Source: an uncultured Armatimonadota bacterium (GTDB lineage Bacteria; Armatimonadota; Fimbriimonadia; Fimbriimonadales; Fimbriimonadaceae). Taken from it: DNA of 64,000 nucleotides. The translations under genes were made by a program, and so were the position numbers. Location of the stretch: NCBI GenBank assembly GCA_903833215.1, contig CAILEM010000008.1, forward strand, positions 1-64,000. The letters are read 5' to 3'. The notes under the pieces were generated by a model that was not told the origin of the DNA, did no database searches, and was given only the letters and a program-made list of their open reading frames with translations. This document shows, one piece after another, positions 25,248 through 34,443 of the stretch (positions are counted from its first letter, which is position 1; the number at the start of each line of letters is the position of its first letter).

Positions 25248-26843
25248 ATGAATCGACAATCCAAATCATCAAAGAGTGTATATGCAACGCTCGGAGTAGG
25301 CTTCGCGTTAGGTGCCATCTGCATGGTTGGCCTCAACAGCGGAGCCAGCATTTCGAAGGCATTTGGCGAGACCCGCTCGCAAGGATTCGAACCACGCACA
25401 ATCAGTGCGCCCAGTAGTGAAAGTTTGGCCGAGGTAAAGAACCTAGACAATTTCTACACGAACTTGGCGAGCTTTGTTTCTCCAGCCGTCGTTGATATTC
25501 AATCGACGAGCGGACGTCAACTGTCCGGCGATGGATCCCGAATGCCGGTCTCGGGCGGAGAGGGCTCAGGATTTATTCTTCGACCAGATGGATACATCGT
25601 CACAAATGATCACGTTGTCGCAGGTTTTGACAATGTAAAAGTGATTCTCAAAGATGGCCGAGAATTCCAGGGCAAGGTCACTCGAGCCCACGAGAGCGAC
25701 ATCGCGGTTATTAAGATTGAAGCCAAGGACCTTCCCACCCTTCAATTTGGGGATAGTGAAAAACTCAAGCCCGGCCAGATGGCGATGGCGATCGGCTCAC
25801 CCTTCGCGTTTCAGCAGTCGGTCACCTTCGGCCACATTAGCGCGCTCGGTCGAGATAGAACCGTAATCGAAGGTCGATTTTATCCCGACATGATTCAAAC
25901 CGACACTGCCATCAACATGGGCAACTCCGGTGGACCACTCTGCAACATCGAAGGTCAAGTCGTGGGCCTCAACACGGCGATCTACAGTCCATCGGGGGCA
26001 AGCGCTGGAATCGGCTTTGCCATCCCAAGCAATCAAGTTCGACTGATTGTCGATAAGCTGATTGAGACGGGCAAGATCGTCAAGAGCCAAATTGGAATTC
26101 GCCCAGCGAACCTAACCGAGTACAAGAAGAAGCAGATGCACGTCGACGGTGGCGCGCTTGTCGAGGATGCACCTGAGGGACAGCCAGCTGGCATGGCGGG
26201 CATCAAGAAAGACGACCTCGTCGTTCGAATCGGCAAGTCAGCGGTGAACAGTCAAATGGACCTGCGCAACGCCATGCTGCAGTACGCTCCTGGAACCACA
26301 GTCGATGTCGAAGTTATTCGAAACGGCGAGCACAAAGTCTTCAAGGTTAAGCTTGAACAGCACAAGGAGTTAACCGAACAAGAACAGCGGATGCCGATGG
26401 GTATGCCGAAGGGTCAGCAGCAGTTCAAATTCCCACGTGGTTTTGATGGGCCTGAAGAGTTCTTCAACTTCAAAGATATGCCTGGCTTCTCGATGCCGGG
26501 ACAGGGCAAACAGCAGCCCAAACGATCCACTCCGCCCTCCGACGGTAAGGCACACCTTGGCGTCACCGTGGGGAGCGTGACAGATGACATACGCACCCAG
26601 TTCTCGATCCCTGCAAACGTGAAGGGCGCAGTGGTTGCAGAAGTGACTCAAGGATCGGTTGCAGAAGCCGCAGGAATTCATCCAGGGGATGTTATTCTGA
26701 GCTTTGCAGGAAAGGACATCACTTCGGCCCAGGACCTGACGGAAGCGATGTCAGGAGTCAAGCCAGGTCAATCTCGACGCATCAAATTCTCTCGCTTCGG
26801 CGAAGGCAGTCACTCGACCGTTGAGAGAGACGTAGCCTTCTGA
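25248..26843 (+). CDS. htrA: HtrA/DegP-family periplasmic serine protease with two PDZ domains
   Basis: A 531-residue envelope quality-control protease. An N-terminal hydrophobic segment (about 10-28, YATLGVGFALGAICMVGL) exports or anchors it. The trypsin-like domain has an intact triad: His122 in VTNDHVVAG, Asp151 in ESDIAVIKI and Ser227 in MGNSGGPL. Two PDZ domains follow (about 285-375 and 435-530), separated by a Met/Pro/Gln-rich linker (MPMGMPKGQQQFKFPRGF). The upstream sigma/anti-sigma pair and shared promoter element indicate stress-induced expression. A strong bidirectional terminator follows. Confidence 0.95.
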   Translation: MNRQSKSSKSVYATLGVGFALGAICMVGLNSGASISKAFGETRSQGFEPRTISAPSSESLAEVKNLDNFYTNLASFVSPAVVDIQSTSGRQLSGDGSRMPVSGGEGSGFILRPDGYIVTNDHVVAGFDNVKVILKDGREFQGKVTRAHESDIAVIKIEAKDLPTLQFGDSEKLKPGQMAMAIGSPFAFQQSVTFGHISALGRDRTVIEGRFYPDMIQTDTAINMGNSGGPLCNIEGQVVGLNTAIYSPSGASAGIGFAIPSNQVRLIVDKLIETGKIVKSQIGIRPANLTEYKKKQMHVDGGALVEDAPEGQPAGMAGIKKDDLVVRIGKSAVNSQMDLRNAMLQYAPGTTVDVEVIRNGEHKVFKVKLEQHKELTEQEQRMPMGMPKGQQQFKFPRGFDGPEEFFNFKDMPGFSMPGQGKQQPKRSTPPSDGKAHLGVTVGSVTDDIRTQFSIPANVKGAVVAEVTQGSVAEAAGIHPGDVILSFAGKDITSAQDLTEAMSGVKPGQSRRIKFSRFGEGSHSTVERDVAF

Positions 26844-26857
26844 GAGCTATGCACTTA

Positions 26858-26926
26858 GCCCCAGTAAACACCTGGGGCATAAAAAGATCCCGCTTCGCAT
26901 TCAGCGAAGCGGGATCTTTTTAGTTT
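26858..26926. terminator. Bidirectional terminator between htrA and the Fur-like gene
   Basis: The main hairpin has 18-base perfect arms (26881-26898 with 26904-26921, core GATCCCGCTTCGC), a 5-base loop and A/U runs on both sides, so it works for both converging genes. A smaller hairpin, GCCCCAG / CTGGGGC (26858-26878), precedes it. Confidence 0.92.
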
Positions 26927-26933
26927 TTCGATA

Positions 26934-27422
26934 CTATTTCTTGCCGACGATGACGCCAGTGATCTCAACCTTGATGGTTGAAGCTTCAAATCCGAGTTCT
27001 GCAACCTGCTTGTCGATTGCTTCGGAAACGAGCGCTGGGAGCTTGAGCTCCAAAACGTCGCCTGTCTGCTCGTCAACCAGAACTTCTGATCGGCGACCAG
27101 AGCACTCTTCCATGCGGCATGGGAAGTATCCGTCCACAACGCCGATGTGGTGAATCAATCCAACTTCTTGGAGAGTTGAAAGAATTCGGTAAACACTAAC
27201 GACGTCAATCTTGCCGCCGCCTGAAATGATTTTCTCGTGGATTGCGTAAGCGCTAAGAGCTCGGCTGGTGTCAGCCAAAGCACGAATAACCTGAACGCGC
27301 GGCATCGTGATTCGATAGCCTGCGTTTCGCAGTTCTTTGAGCGAATGCTCTTCGTAGACCTTTGCGCCAGTCATAGCTACAGGAGCTTGTGTAATGTGTT
27401 CTCGAGATCGTCTTTCTTTCAT
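26934..27422 (-). CDS. Fur-family transcriptional regulator with atypical metal site
   Basis: A 162-residue protein with the Fur winged-helix domain (about 28-95: LKELRNAGYRITMPRVQVIRAL, VDVVSVYRILSTLQEVGLIHHI-like pattern). The dimerisation half is unusual. Where Fur, Zur and PerR carry HHHxxxCxxC, this protein has PCRMEECSGRRSEVLVDEQTG, leaving His91-His92, Cys102 and Cys107 but no His-rich cluster or C-terminal CxxC. Metal sensing may use a reduced site or be lost. The ATG at 27422 follows a TATA-like stretch closely (near-leaderless); Met17 is an alternative start. It stands alone, facing htrA. Target genes cannot be inferred. Confidence 0.82.
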   Translation of the reverse strand: MKERRSREHITQAPVAMTGAKVYEEHSLKELRNAGYRITMPRVQVIRALADTSRALSAYAIHEKIISGGGKIDVVSVYRILSTLQEVGLIHHIGVVDGYFPCRMEECSGRRSEVLVDEQTGDVLELKLPALVSEAIDKQVAELGFEASTIKVEITGVIVGKK

Positions 27423-27471
27423 GGTTGTATATTATGTAGGACGTTGTATTCGATGAGTTGACCCCATTTTC

Positions 27472-27486
27472 TTGACATTTTGTCAA
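27472..27486. promoter_or_regulatory. 15-bp palindrome upstream of the Fur-like gene
   Basis: TTGACA-TTT-TGTCAA is a perfect 6-3-6 inverted repeat about 50 bases upstream of the regulator ATG. It may be an autoregulatory site or carry a -35 hexamer; either reading is inference. Confidence 0.4.
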
Positions 27487-27661
27487 ACTTGTCGAATATC
27501 ACTCGTCCTTTCCTCCATTAAACCCATTTGATGACAAAAACAGCTAGAGGTTCCCTGCCTCAAAAAAAAACCAGGTTCCCTCGAACCTAAACTTTATGAT
27601 ATGATCTAGCCCGAACAGTTCCGGGGAGCGACAATTGTGCAATCCGGCTGACGGAGGGAAC

Positions 27662-27856
27662 ATGCAGTTTTATAATTTGAAAACCCGGTCGCACGTTGAG
27701 ATTCCGGATTCCGACGTTAAAAAAATGAAGATGACCCGGAAAACCAAGTCGGGCGAGCAGATTCGATACGCTTTGACCGCCACTTACGAAGGCAGCAAAC
27801 TCTTTAAGTTCGTTAGCGAAGCTACCTACACGGCTTCGACTGCTGCCGAAGTCTAA
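27662..27856 (+). CDS. Small basic protein of unknown function
   Basis: A 64-residue protein starting MQFYNLKTRSHVEIPDSDVKKMKM, rich in Lys, Thr and aromatic residues, with a beta-strand-like pattern (IRYALTATYEGSKLFKFVSEATY). The strong Shine-Dalgarno GGAGGG lies 3-8 bases before the ATG, and an AT-rich promoter-like TATGATATGAT lies about 60 bases upstream. I see no signal peptide, metal motif or helix-turn-helix. It precedes tyrS but is separated by about 250 bases and a hairpin. Its good start signal and ordered composition argue that it is real. Function unknown. Confidence 0.65.
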   Translation: MQFYNLKTRSHVEIPDSDVKKMKMTRKTKSGEQIRYALTATYEGSKLFKFVSEATYTASTAAEV

Positions 27857-27873
27857 GATTTTTAGTGTCCTTG

Positions 27874-27903
27874 TTTGGGTTGGGCCTATCGTCCCAATCC
27901 AAA
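27874..27903 (+). terminator. Hairpin after the small protein gene
   Basis: Arms TTTGGGTTGGG and CCCAATCCAAA pair over 11 positions with one G-T wobble, 18 bases after the stop codon. No U-run follows, so termination is probable only from position. Confidence 0.4.
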
Positions 27904-28103
27904 TGGGGACTCAAGAATGACCAAGGGATTTCCGAAAACATCTCCAAACTTCACACCAGCCGGTGCTGATGTGAGCGGGAAGGTTTTCTGCAAGGGCCTA
28001 TCGGCATTTGCAGAAAATGTTCTGCGTCAATCCAAAAGAATATTTGGTAACAGCGTCGCGCTAGCCGGTCCTTGCTCCAAGAATCGGTAAAATTCCAACT
28101 CGC

Positions 28104-29303
28104 ATGACTATTGAACAGCAGGTGGACATTCTGCGCCGAGGCACTACCGAGATTATCAGCGAGGCTGACCTCAAAAAGAAGCTCGAAAAGGGCACACCCC
28201 TACGCGTCAAGCTAGGTGTCGATCCGACAGCCAAACACGTTACGTTGGGCTGGGCTGTCGTTCTTCGTAAGCTGCGAGATTTTCAGCGCCTGGGTCATAC
28301 CGCATGCCTCATCATCGGGGATTTCACTGCGATGATCGGTGACCCCAGCGGAAAGAGCAAGACACGTCCCCAACTTACGCGCGAGCAGGTTCAGGCCAAT
28401 GTTGATGCAGTGATGGAGCAGGTCGGTTCCATTCTGGATCGCGAGAAGACCGAGATCTACTTCAACAAGGATTGGCTCGGCAAAATGGCTTTCGAGGACG
28501 TTATACGTCTTTGCTCACGATATACCGTCGCCAGAATCTTAGAGCGCGACGATTTTACCAAGCGTCTCGCCGAGCACAAGCCGATCGCAATGCACGAGAT
28601 CATGTACCCCCTTTGCCAGGGCATGGATTCGGTAGAGCTAATCGCGGATGTTGAAATTGGTGGCAATGACCAGAAATTCAACAACCTTGTCGGGCGGACG
28701 TTGATGGAGCAGTACGGCCTTGAACCTCAAGTGGTCGTTCTCTGCCCCCTACTGGTGGGCACCGATGGGGTCGAAAAGATGTCCCAATCGCTCGGTAACT
28801 ACATCTCCGTTATCGACGCGCCAAACGACATGTACGGTAAGACGATGTCGATCCCGGACACCCTCATCGAGAACTACTTTGAATTGGCTACCGATGTGCC
28901 TATGGATGAGGTGAAAACTCTCATCGCCGAAACCGCAAACCCCCGCGACCTCAAGTGCCGGCTTGCACGCGAGATTGTTACCCTGTATCACGGAGCTGAG
29001 GCGGCACAGGCCGCCGACGATTACTTTGTCAACACCTTCAGCAAGCGCCAGCAACCTGTCGAAGCAGAAGAAGCGAAAATTCCCGATTCTGTGATCGATA
29101 GTGGTCAGGTGGCAATTGCGGCCCTCATTGCCGGTTTGGGCCTCGCAAAGAGCAACAGCGACGCCAGAAGGCATATGCAGGCTGGAGCCGTGTCTCTAGA
29201 TACAGAAAAAATCACCGAGCCAACCGTAAAAATTGCCGTTGAGGATCTTTACGGGAAGACGCTGCGGGTTGGAAAACATCAATTTCGAAAATTGACGGCA
29301 TAG
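28104..29303 (+). CDS. tyrS: Tyrosyl-tRNA synthetase
   Basis: Class I synthetase charging tRNA-Tyr, 399 residues. The HIGH-equivalent lies in DPTAKHVTLGWA and the signature KMSKS appears as KMSQS (residues 225-229), the form seen in the TyrZ-like branch. Tyrosine-site segments include QGMDSVELIADVEIGGNDQKFN. An S4 RNA-binding domain forms the C-terminus (about 335-399, SNSDARRHMQAGAVSLD). No T-box-like leader was recognised upstream, so tRNA-sensing attenuation is not supported. Confidence 0.96.
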   Translation: MTIEQQVDILRRGTTEIISEADLKKKLEKGTPLRVKLGVDPTAKHVTLGWAVVLRKLRDFQRLGHTACLIIGDFTAMIGDPSGKSKTRPQLTREQVQANVDAVMEQVGSILDREKTEIYFNKDWLGKMAFEDVIRLCSRYTVARILERDDFTKRLAEHKPIAMHEIMYPLCQGMDSVELIADVEIGGNDQKFNNLVGRTLMEQYGLEPQVVVLCPLLVGTDGVEKMSQSLGNYISVIDAPNDMYGKTMSIPDTLIENYFELATDVPMDEVKTLIAETANPRDLKCRLAREIVTLYHGAEAAQAADDYFVNTFSKRQQPVEAEEAKIPDSVIDSGQVAIAALIAGLGLAKSNSDARRHMQAGAVSLDTEKITEPTVKIAVEDLYGKTLRVGKHQFRKLTA

Positions 29304-29345
29304 AAAAATCGTGTAGCAGGATTCACTCCCGGTACACGAGAAAAT

Positions 29346-30218
29346 CTACTCGAACAGGGAAGCAGCGAATTCGTCTGGCTTGAAATCCTTGAGGTCACCG
29401 ACTTTCTCGCCAGTGCCGATGAGCTTAATCGGAATCTTTAGGCGATCATAAACACCGATCAAGGCTCCGCCGCGAGCGGTACCATCCACCTTGGTGAGCA
29501 CGAGACCGGTGACACCGGCCGCCTTCTTGAATTCCTCAGCCTGCCTAATCGCATTCTGACCAGTGTTCGCATCAAGAACCAAAAGAACCTCGTCAGGCTT
29601 ACGTCCCAGCGCCTTTTCCGTCACTCGCAATACCTTTCCTAACTCGGCCATCAGGTTGCCCTTGCTGTGTTGTCGACCCGCAGTATCAGCAAGCACAAAA
29701 TTCGCTCCCCGGGCTTTTGCGGCTTGAATGGCGTCAAAAATAACCGAACTGGAGTCTGCCCCAGGCTGGTTGCGAACTATTTCGGAGCCCGTTCGTTCAG
29801 CCCATATCTCAAGCTGCTCGATGGCGGCAGCACGGAATGTATCTCCAGCAGCAAGGACGACCTTAAAGCCACGCTTCGTCAGGAGATGTGCAACCTTGGC
29901 GATGGAGGTGGTTTTTCCAACCCCGTTGACACCAACAAACACAAACACGGTCGGATCTTCATCGTTGACTTCGAGACCGGCCGCCCCCTGTTGCCGAAAT
30001 CGATCTGCGATCGCTTTTTGAAGCCTCAGCTTCATCGCATTCGCTTCCGTTATTTTTTCGACACGGACGGCAACTCTCAGCTCATCCAATATCTCGCCAG
30101 TGGTAACGATATTGGTATCCGCCTGCAGAAGCGCCTCTTCCAGCTCATCATAAAATTCTTCGTCGATAACACCCCGACCCAACATGCGGTCGACGCGTTC
30201 CATCAGGCGCTTGAACAT
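29346..30218 (-). CDS. ftsY: Signal recognition particle receptor FtsY
   Basis: SRP-receptor GTPase docking ribosome-SRP complexes at the inner membrane. The 290 residues cover only the helical N domain (1-85) and the GTPase domain: G1 [10 protein letters not shown], the insertion with [12 protein letters not shown]3 DTAGR, G4 TKVDG, and the final [12 protein letters not shown]. The acidic A domain of E. coli FtsY is absent, as in many other bacteria. It is the last gene of the minus-strand run that begins with lpxK, 30 bases after the PIG-L gene. Confidence 0.96.
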   Translation of the reverse strand: MFKRLMERVDRMLGRGVIDEEFYDELEEALLQADTNIVTTGEILDELRVAVRVEKITEANAMKLRLQKAIADRFRQQGAAGLEVNDEDPTVFVFVGVNGVGKTTSIAKVAHLLTKRGFKVVLAAGDTFRAAAIEQLEIWAERTGSEIVRNQPGADSSSVIFDAIQAAKARGANFVLADTAGRQHSKGNLMAELGKVLRVTEKALGRKPDEVLLVLDANTGQNAIRQAEEFKKAAGVTGLVLTKVDGTARGGALIGVYDRLKIPIKLIGTGEKVGDLKDFKPDEFAASLFE

Positions 30219-30248
30219 ACTTTAGAAAGGTTAGCACGGAGATGGTGC

Positions 30249-31004
30249 TTATGGCGCATCCAGCGCGGCTACTTGGCTTTGAGCGACCTTCAAAGCCATC
30301 AGCCAACGATTCCACGTCGGAGACTTAAGGACGCGTCGCGACAAAGCTGGAGGGTGATTGGGTGTGCTGAAATCGTTGTGAGTCTGAAGGCGCATACGCT
30401 CCGAATTAGCGAGTTCAATTGGCTTCAATCGAACCGTTTGCCACACCTCGTAAGAGAGCAACACGCTCCAAATATTTTGGCTGGGGTATTGGTGCGCAAT
30501 CTTCTTCTTGAAAGTCTGCTCTTCCCGTTGGAGAAGGAGGACTTCCTCGGCGGCAGGATCGCTAAACCGATTGATCCGCTGGAGCCGAGTCAAATAAGTG
30601 TGATAAAAAGGGATTTCGAAAATGGGACCTTCAAACGTGGCATTCACAAGGTAATTCGTCGAGTCGTGGTCGATATGTCCCTGTTCAAAGGCACCACAGC
30701 ACACTCGGTCCGGACTGACAGTCTGCATGAGCTGCCTAAATGTCGGAAGAAGCGTTGGGATCTCGTCACAAACAGCTCCATCCGAAGCAGACAGAAAATG
30801 CAAATTTTCTTGGGGAACCCCAAGCATCTCCGCAACTTGCCGCCCCTCGCGCTCGCGAATTGGATTGCTGTGTGTCCAACTCATGTGGACAGCATTTCCG
30901 TTGGCGACCAAGCGACGAATCCAAATGCAAATGGAAATCTCATCGTCTGGATGAGTCATGCAAAACAACCATCTAAGCTTGGGATCAGTGGAGAAGGCTT
31001 TCAC
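30249..31004 (-). CDS. PIG-L family (LmbE-like) deacetylase
   Basis: A 251-residue zinc-dependent deacetylase of the PIG-L/LmbE family, which removes acetyl groups from N-acetylglucosamine-type substrates. The N-terminal metal motif THPDDE is followed by the family core, with the later ligand in FEQGHIDHD. Its ATG overlaps the rfaE2 stop by four bases, so it is translated with the LPS genes. A role in trimming a cell-envelope amino sugar is suggested by this context but unproven. Confidence 0.88.
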   Translation of the reverse strand: MKAFSTDPKLRWLFCMTHPDDEISICIWIRRLVANGNAVHMSWTHSNPIREREGRQVAEMLGVPQENLHFLSASDGAVCDEIPTLLPTFRQLMQTVSPDRVCCGAFEQGHIDHDSTNYLVNATFEGPIFEIPFYHTYLTRLQRINRFSDPAAEEVLLLQREEQTFKKKIAHQYPSQNIWSVLLSYEVWQTVRLKPIELANSERMRLQTHNDFSTPNHPPALSRRVLKSPTWNRWLMALKVAQSQVAALDAP

Positions 31005-31447
31005 TCCATCCCGATCCTCTGAATCACTCGGGTTGAAGATCTCCCTTCTAGCGTCGGCACGATGACAATATCGCCGCCGTAACCATGGACAATGGCCGCC
31101 TCAGGCAGGCTCTCCACGGTGTAGTCACCACCCTTCACATGAATTTCTGGCTTAAGCAGGGAGATCAGCGCGACAGGAGTCGCATCACTGAAAGGAACGA
31201 CACCATCGACGGCTCTCAGCGCCTCAAGCACTTCAACGCGGTCTGCCAAAGGATTAATCGGTCGATTGGGTCCTTTCCCAAGACCACGAACACTCTCGTC
31301 GGTGTTCATTCCAACGATGAGAATGTCCCCAAGGGACCGTGCATACTGCAGATATCGAGTGTGGCCAGCATGGAGAATGTCAAAAACTCCATTCGTAAAC
31401 ACCAATTTCTTCCCCGCCCGAATTTCGAGAGCCTGCTCGATCGTCAA
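31001..31447 (-). CDS. rfaE2: Heptose 1-phosphate adenylyltransferase (RfaE domain II)
   Basis: A 148-residue cytidylyltransferase-fold enzyme forming ADP-glycero-manno-heptose for LPS core. It matches the C-terminal half of HldE as a separate gene: FTNGVFDILHAGHTRYL (HxGH motif), GMNTDESVRGLGKGPNRPI and the ATP-site end GRSSTRVI. No rfaE1 kinase is nearby. Four-base overlaps on both sides (with GT9 upstream and PIG-L downstream) show a tightly coupled operon. Confidence 0.93.
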   Translation of the reverse strand: MTIEQALEIRAGKKLVFTNGVFDILHAGHTRYLQYARSLGDILIVGMNTDESVRGLGKGPNRPINPLADRVEVLEALRAVDGVVPFSDATPVALISLLKPEIHVKGGDYTVESLPEAAIVHGYGGDIVIVPTLEGRSSTRVIQRIGME

Positions 31448-32376
31448 CCCATTGCCTCCAAGAGATAATTAAAGACGGATTCCGGTTGAATTTGCGCAAG
31501 ACCACTCGGCTCGTATAGACATCGATCAATTTGGCCGTAAGGGCAACTTCTATTAGGCTTCGTGATGGAATACAACCCAACGGCAGGTGTACCGAGGGCT
31601 GCAGCGATATGCGTGCTGCCGGTATCGCCTCCTAAGTGAGCCGAACTGATGTCAATTAATGCAACGAGCTCGCGGACGGTTGTCTTCCCCAGCAGGCTCG
31701 CGGGCTCACTCGCGCATAGGCGAATCACTTCCTGGGCGGCATGAATATCTGCCTCACTCTTGCCACCAATGAGCACACTCTTGATTTCCTGCTTTGCCAA
31801 CGCATCAATCACATTCGCAAAAGACTCTGGCAACCATCGCTTGGTAGCCCATCCTGCGCCGGCATTAATCACGACAAATTTCCCTGTGATTCCCGATTCC
31901 GCCAATTTTGTTCGGAGGACCGAAACGTCCTCTTCCTTCGGGGCAAACATAAACTCAGCTCGATCCATTTGCCCACCAACTTCCCTAGCCACATCGACGT
32001 ATTGGTCGACAACGTGGAACGAGGTGGGATCTGGAAGAACTCGCTCGCTAAACAGCCAAGCTCCTTCCCGACGCCAATGGTAACCCACCTTCCTTTTGGC
32101 CTTTGCTTTGGCAATACAGATAGCGCTCTTTAGCAGGCCCTGAAGGTCAAGCGCAGCATCAAATTCCTCGACATATGACGGAATTGATTTCAATGAAGGC
32201 TTTATGCGAATGATCTCGTCAACGGCACCACAGCACTCCACGACACCCGCAAATCGAGGATCAACCACCCAGGTGATATGACAGTCAGGAAATCCACGCT
32301 TGAGGGCAACGGCGGCGGGCAGCGAGCACACGGTATCTCCGAGAGCGGACAGGCGACTAATCAGAAATCGGGGCAT
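31444..32376 (-). CDS. Glycosyltransferase family 9 (heptosyltransferase-like)
   Basis: A 310-residue GT-B enzyme of family 9, transferring heptose from ADP-heptose to the lipid A-core acceptor at the inner face of the inner membrane. The start MPRFLISRLSALGDTVCSLPAA is the family signature. The donor-site half has NAGAGWATKRWLP and the late motif HLGGDTGSTHIAAALG. It sits directly upstream of rfaE2, which makes its donor. WaaC versus WaaF cannot be decided. Confidence 0.92.
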   Translation of the reverse strand: MPRFLISRLSALGDTVCSLPAAVALKRGFPDCHITWVVDPRFAGVVECCGAVDEIIRIKPSLKSIPSYVEEFDAALDLQGLLKSAICIAKAKAKRKVGYHWRREGAWLFSERVLPDPTSFHVVDQYVDVAREVGGQMDRAEFMFAPKEEDVSVLRTKLAESGITGKFVVINAGAGWATKRWLPESFANVIDALAKQEIKSVLIGGKSEADIHAAQEVIRLCASEPASLLGKTTVRELVALIDISSAHLGGDTGSTHIAAALGTPAVGLYSITKPNRSCPYGQIDRCLYEPSGLAQIQPESVFNYLLEAMG

Positions 32377-32466
32377 TGCGCCTCCTGAGTGTGTTTGTCA
32401 CCGTCCAGATATGCATCACACAATCCCTGATAGCAATAATGCGAACGACCAGGAATCGGGGCGAAA

Positions 32467-33360
32467 TCAAAGTAAATTCTTCCGCCTCGCGTTCTTCCAC
32501 CTGTCATGCATCCAAAGCCATTGCTCCGGATATTCCCGGATCACCGATTCCAAAACCGCGTTGAGTTCAGCCATGACGTCTTCTGGATTCGCCATGACGT
32601 TCTCCAAATCGATGGGCTCCTTCACGATAACCTTGTATTTTCCGGGTCCGGTACGCACGCAGTAGGAGGGAAGCAGGACCGCCCCTGTACGCTTGTGGAG
32701 GACGGCCGGTCCTAAAACAGTTCCACAGGGCTTTCCGAAAAATGGCACGAACGATTCGTCTGAATTTTGGTCCGGCAAAATGCCGACGATCTCCTGTCGT
32801 TTTAGCTTGACAAGGATTGGACGAGCCGAATCACCGCGTGAAAGGACCAACACGCCGGTGATGTCGCGAATTTTGGCAACGCGCTCCTGAATCGCACCTT
32901 GATTCGCATCGCGGGCAACAACAGATATCTTCCGTCCAGTAGCGATGCACCAATGACCAAATCGCTCCCAATTCCCGAAATGCGCTGTGCAGGCAATAAT
33001 GCCCTTCCCTGCTGCCTCTGCAGTTTCGTAGTGTTCGAACCCTTCGACTTCAATGTTGGCGAGCAATTCCTCATTTGTTCGGAGTGGTGTTCGCATGAAG
33101 TCTGCTGTCACCAATCCAAAATGTCGGAAGACCTTGCGCGCCGTTTCATGACGTTTTTCATCCGTCCACTCAGGGAATGCCAATTGCAGATTCGCAATCG
33201 TCCGCAGACGTCTCTTTTTGAGGAGCCGAAACGCCAACTCACCGATCATTTCGCCGCGGCGTTCCGCAACGGTCACGTCTTCCTTTAAGAAGATCTTTTG
33301 CCCTACGCCAAAAGCGTAGAGGCCAAACTTATCTACGAGCCCCTTTTGCCAGCTACTCAT
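32467..33360 (-). CDS. Lipid A late acyltransferase (LpxL/HtrB family)
   Basis: A 297-residue membrane-associated acyltransferase adding a secondary acyl chain to lipid A. The catalytic H(x4)E motif is visible in HFGNWERFG, with later family segments LPDQNSDESFVPFFGKPCGT and WLWMHDRWK. Its start overlaps lpxK by eight bases; 90 bases separate it from the GT9 gene. Chain-length specificity is not predictable. Confidence 0.92.
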   Translation of the reverse strand: MSSWQKGLVDKFGLYAFGVGQKIFLKEDVTVAERRGEMIGELAFRLLKKRRLRTIANLQLAFPEWTDEKRHETARKVFRHFGLVTADFMRTPLRTNEELLANIEVEGFEHYETAEAAGKGIIACTAHFGNWERFGHWCIATGRKISVVARDANQGAIQERVAKIRDITGVLVLSRGDSARPILVKLKRQEIVGILPDQNSDESFVPFFGKPCGTVLGPAVLHKRTGAVLLPSYCVRTGPGKYKVIVKEPIDLENVMANPEDVMAELNAVLESVIREYPEQWLWMHDRWKNARRKNLL

Positions 33361-34327
33361 TGAAGCTCCTTTCTACCCGGACCTTAAACTCCTCACTCGG
33401 TTCCAGTTCTACCTCGTGCATCGCAATAAAGAACTGGCGTTCACCGATATCTGTCCGATCACGCAATTTGACCCAATCCTTTGCTGTCACGATGATCGGC
33501 AACTCAATGGGTAGGTCAACCCAAAGGTCTCGTTCAGAAAGCGGATCGTGATCCCCTTTGAGGATGGTCGGAAAATCCTTCCGATCATTGGGATATTGGT
33601 CCGCCAACATTTTCAAAAACTTTGAGGGATTTCCTAAGGCGCATAAAACGGCGTAGCTTTGTGGGATCACAGTTTTCCCCTCAACATCAACGATCCGCAT
33701 CGGATGAGTTTTCACTCGGAAGTCTCTCGGCACGACCACGTTGGCCCTTCTGACGTTCCATCGAGGTTCACGGTAAGGTCCGGCGGGCAGGCAGCGGAAG
33801 TTCTTTGCCATGGGATCGTCGATAACCACGGCGAACTGCTTTGCCAAAGGTAGATGCTGAAAGCCGTCATCCATCACCAAGACCGCTTTGGGAAACGTTG
33901 CATGAACCAACTCGGCGGCTAACACTCGATTTCTTCCAACGACCAAAGGCACATTCGGCAACAGCCATCGAAACATCGCCGGTTCATCGCCCCACTCCGC
34001 TGCGGACAAGGGCCCATCAGGAGCGATGCACGCATCTTGGGAATGAGGTGCCCCGTAACCGCTGCAACCAATGACAACTTGTCGGCCCAAGCGCTGAACA
34101 ACTTTGGCGATATAGATGGTGAGAGGACTCTTTCCGCTTCCACCCACGACGAGGTTGCCTACGCATATTACGGGTCGATGAGGTGATTTGGCGGTTTTGA
34201 ACCCAATTTTGTAGGCAGCCAAATAGACCTGCCATCCGAAACCATACAACCACGAAAGAGGCGTAATGAGGGTACGGAGAGTCCAAGTCTTGGCACTACG
34301 TCCTTCCCACACTTCATTCGGAAGCAT
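33353..34327 (-). CDS. lpxK: Tetraacyldisaccharide 4'-kinase
   Basis: Kinase adding the 4'-phosphate to the lipid A disaccharide, 324 residues. An N-terminal amphipathic segment (LITPLSWLYGFGWQVYLAAY) associates with the membrane. The Walker A loop is GNLVVGGSGKSP, and VLVMDDGFQHLPLA is another family hallmark. The frame opens to a GTG at 34396, but the ATG at 34327 matches the usual family N-terminus better. It heads the lpxK - lpxL-like - GT9 - rfaE2 - PIG-L - ftsY run. Confidence 0.93.
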   Translation of the reverse strand: MLPNEVWEGRSAKTWTLRTLITPLSWLYGFGWQVYLAAYKIGFKTAKSPHRPVICVGNLVVGGSGKSPLTIYIAKVVQRLGRQVVIGCSGYGAPHSQDACIAPDGPLSAAEWGDEPAMFRWLLPNVPLVVGRNRVLAAELVHATFPKAVLVMDDGFQHLPLAKQFAVVIDDPMAKNFRCLPAGPYREPRWNVRRANVVVPRDFRVKTHPMRIVDVEGKTVIPQSYAVLCALGNPSKFLKMLADQYPNDRKDFPTILKGDHDPLSERDLWVDLPIELPIIVTAKDWVKLRDRTDIGERQFFIAMHEVELEPSEEFKVRVERSFNE

Positions 34328-34443
34328 TAAAGGATTGTAGCTTGGAGCGAACCGTGATGGCTTGCGAGTGAATGAGGTCCCGAAAACTGGGGGCACAACC
34401 CAAAATGGAAGCCGATCTGGATCCTCTGGTCGTATAACAATTC

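Noticed and set aside
27875-28090. A 71-codon + strand frame between the small protein gene and tyrS
   Set aside because: It starts inside a hairpin, has no Shine-Dalgarno, and its composition looks random; more likely leader or intergenic sequence of tyrS.
27857-28103. T-box riboswitch upstream of tyrS
   Set aside because: The conserved T-box core (AGGGTGG-type sequence) and an antiterminator are not present; only one wobble hairpin is seen.
29667-31022. A 451-codon + strand frame opposite ftsY and the PIG-L gene
   Set aside because: It runs across two well-identified genes on the other strand with no domain of its own.
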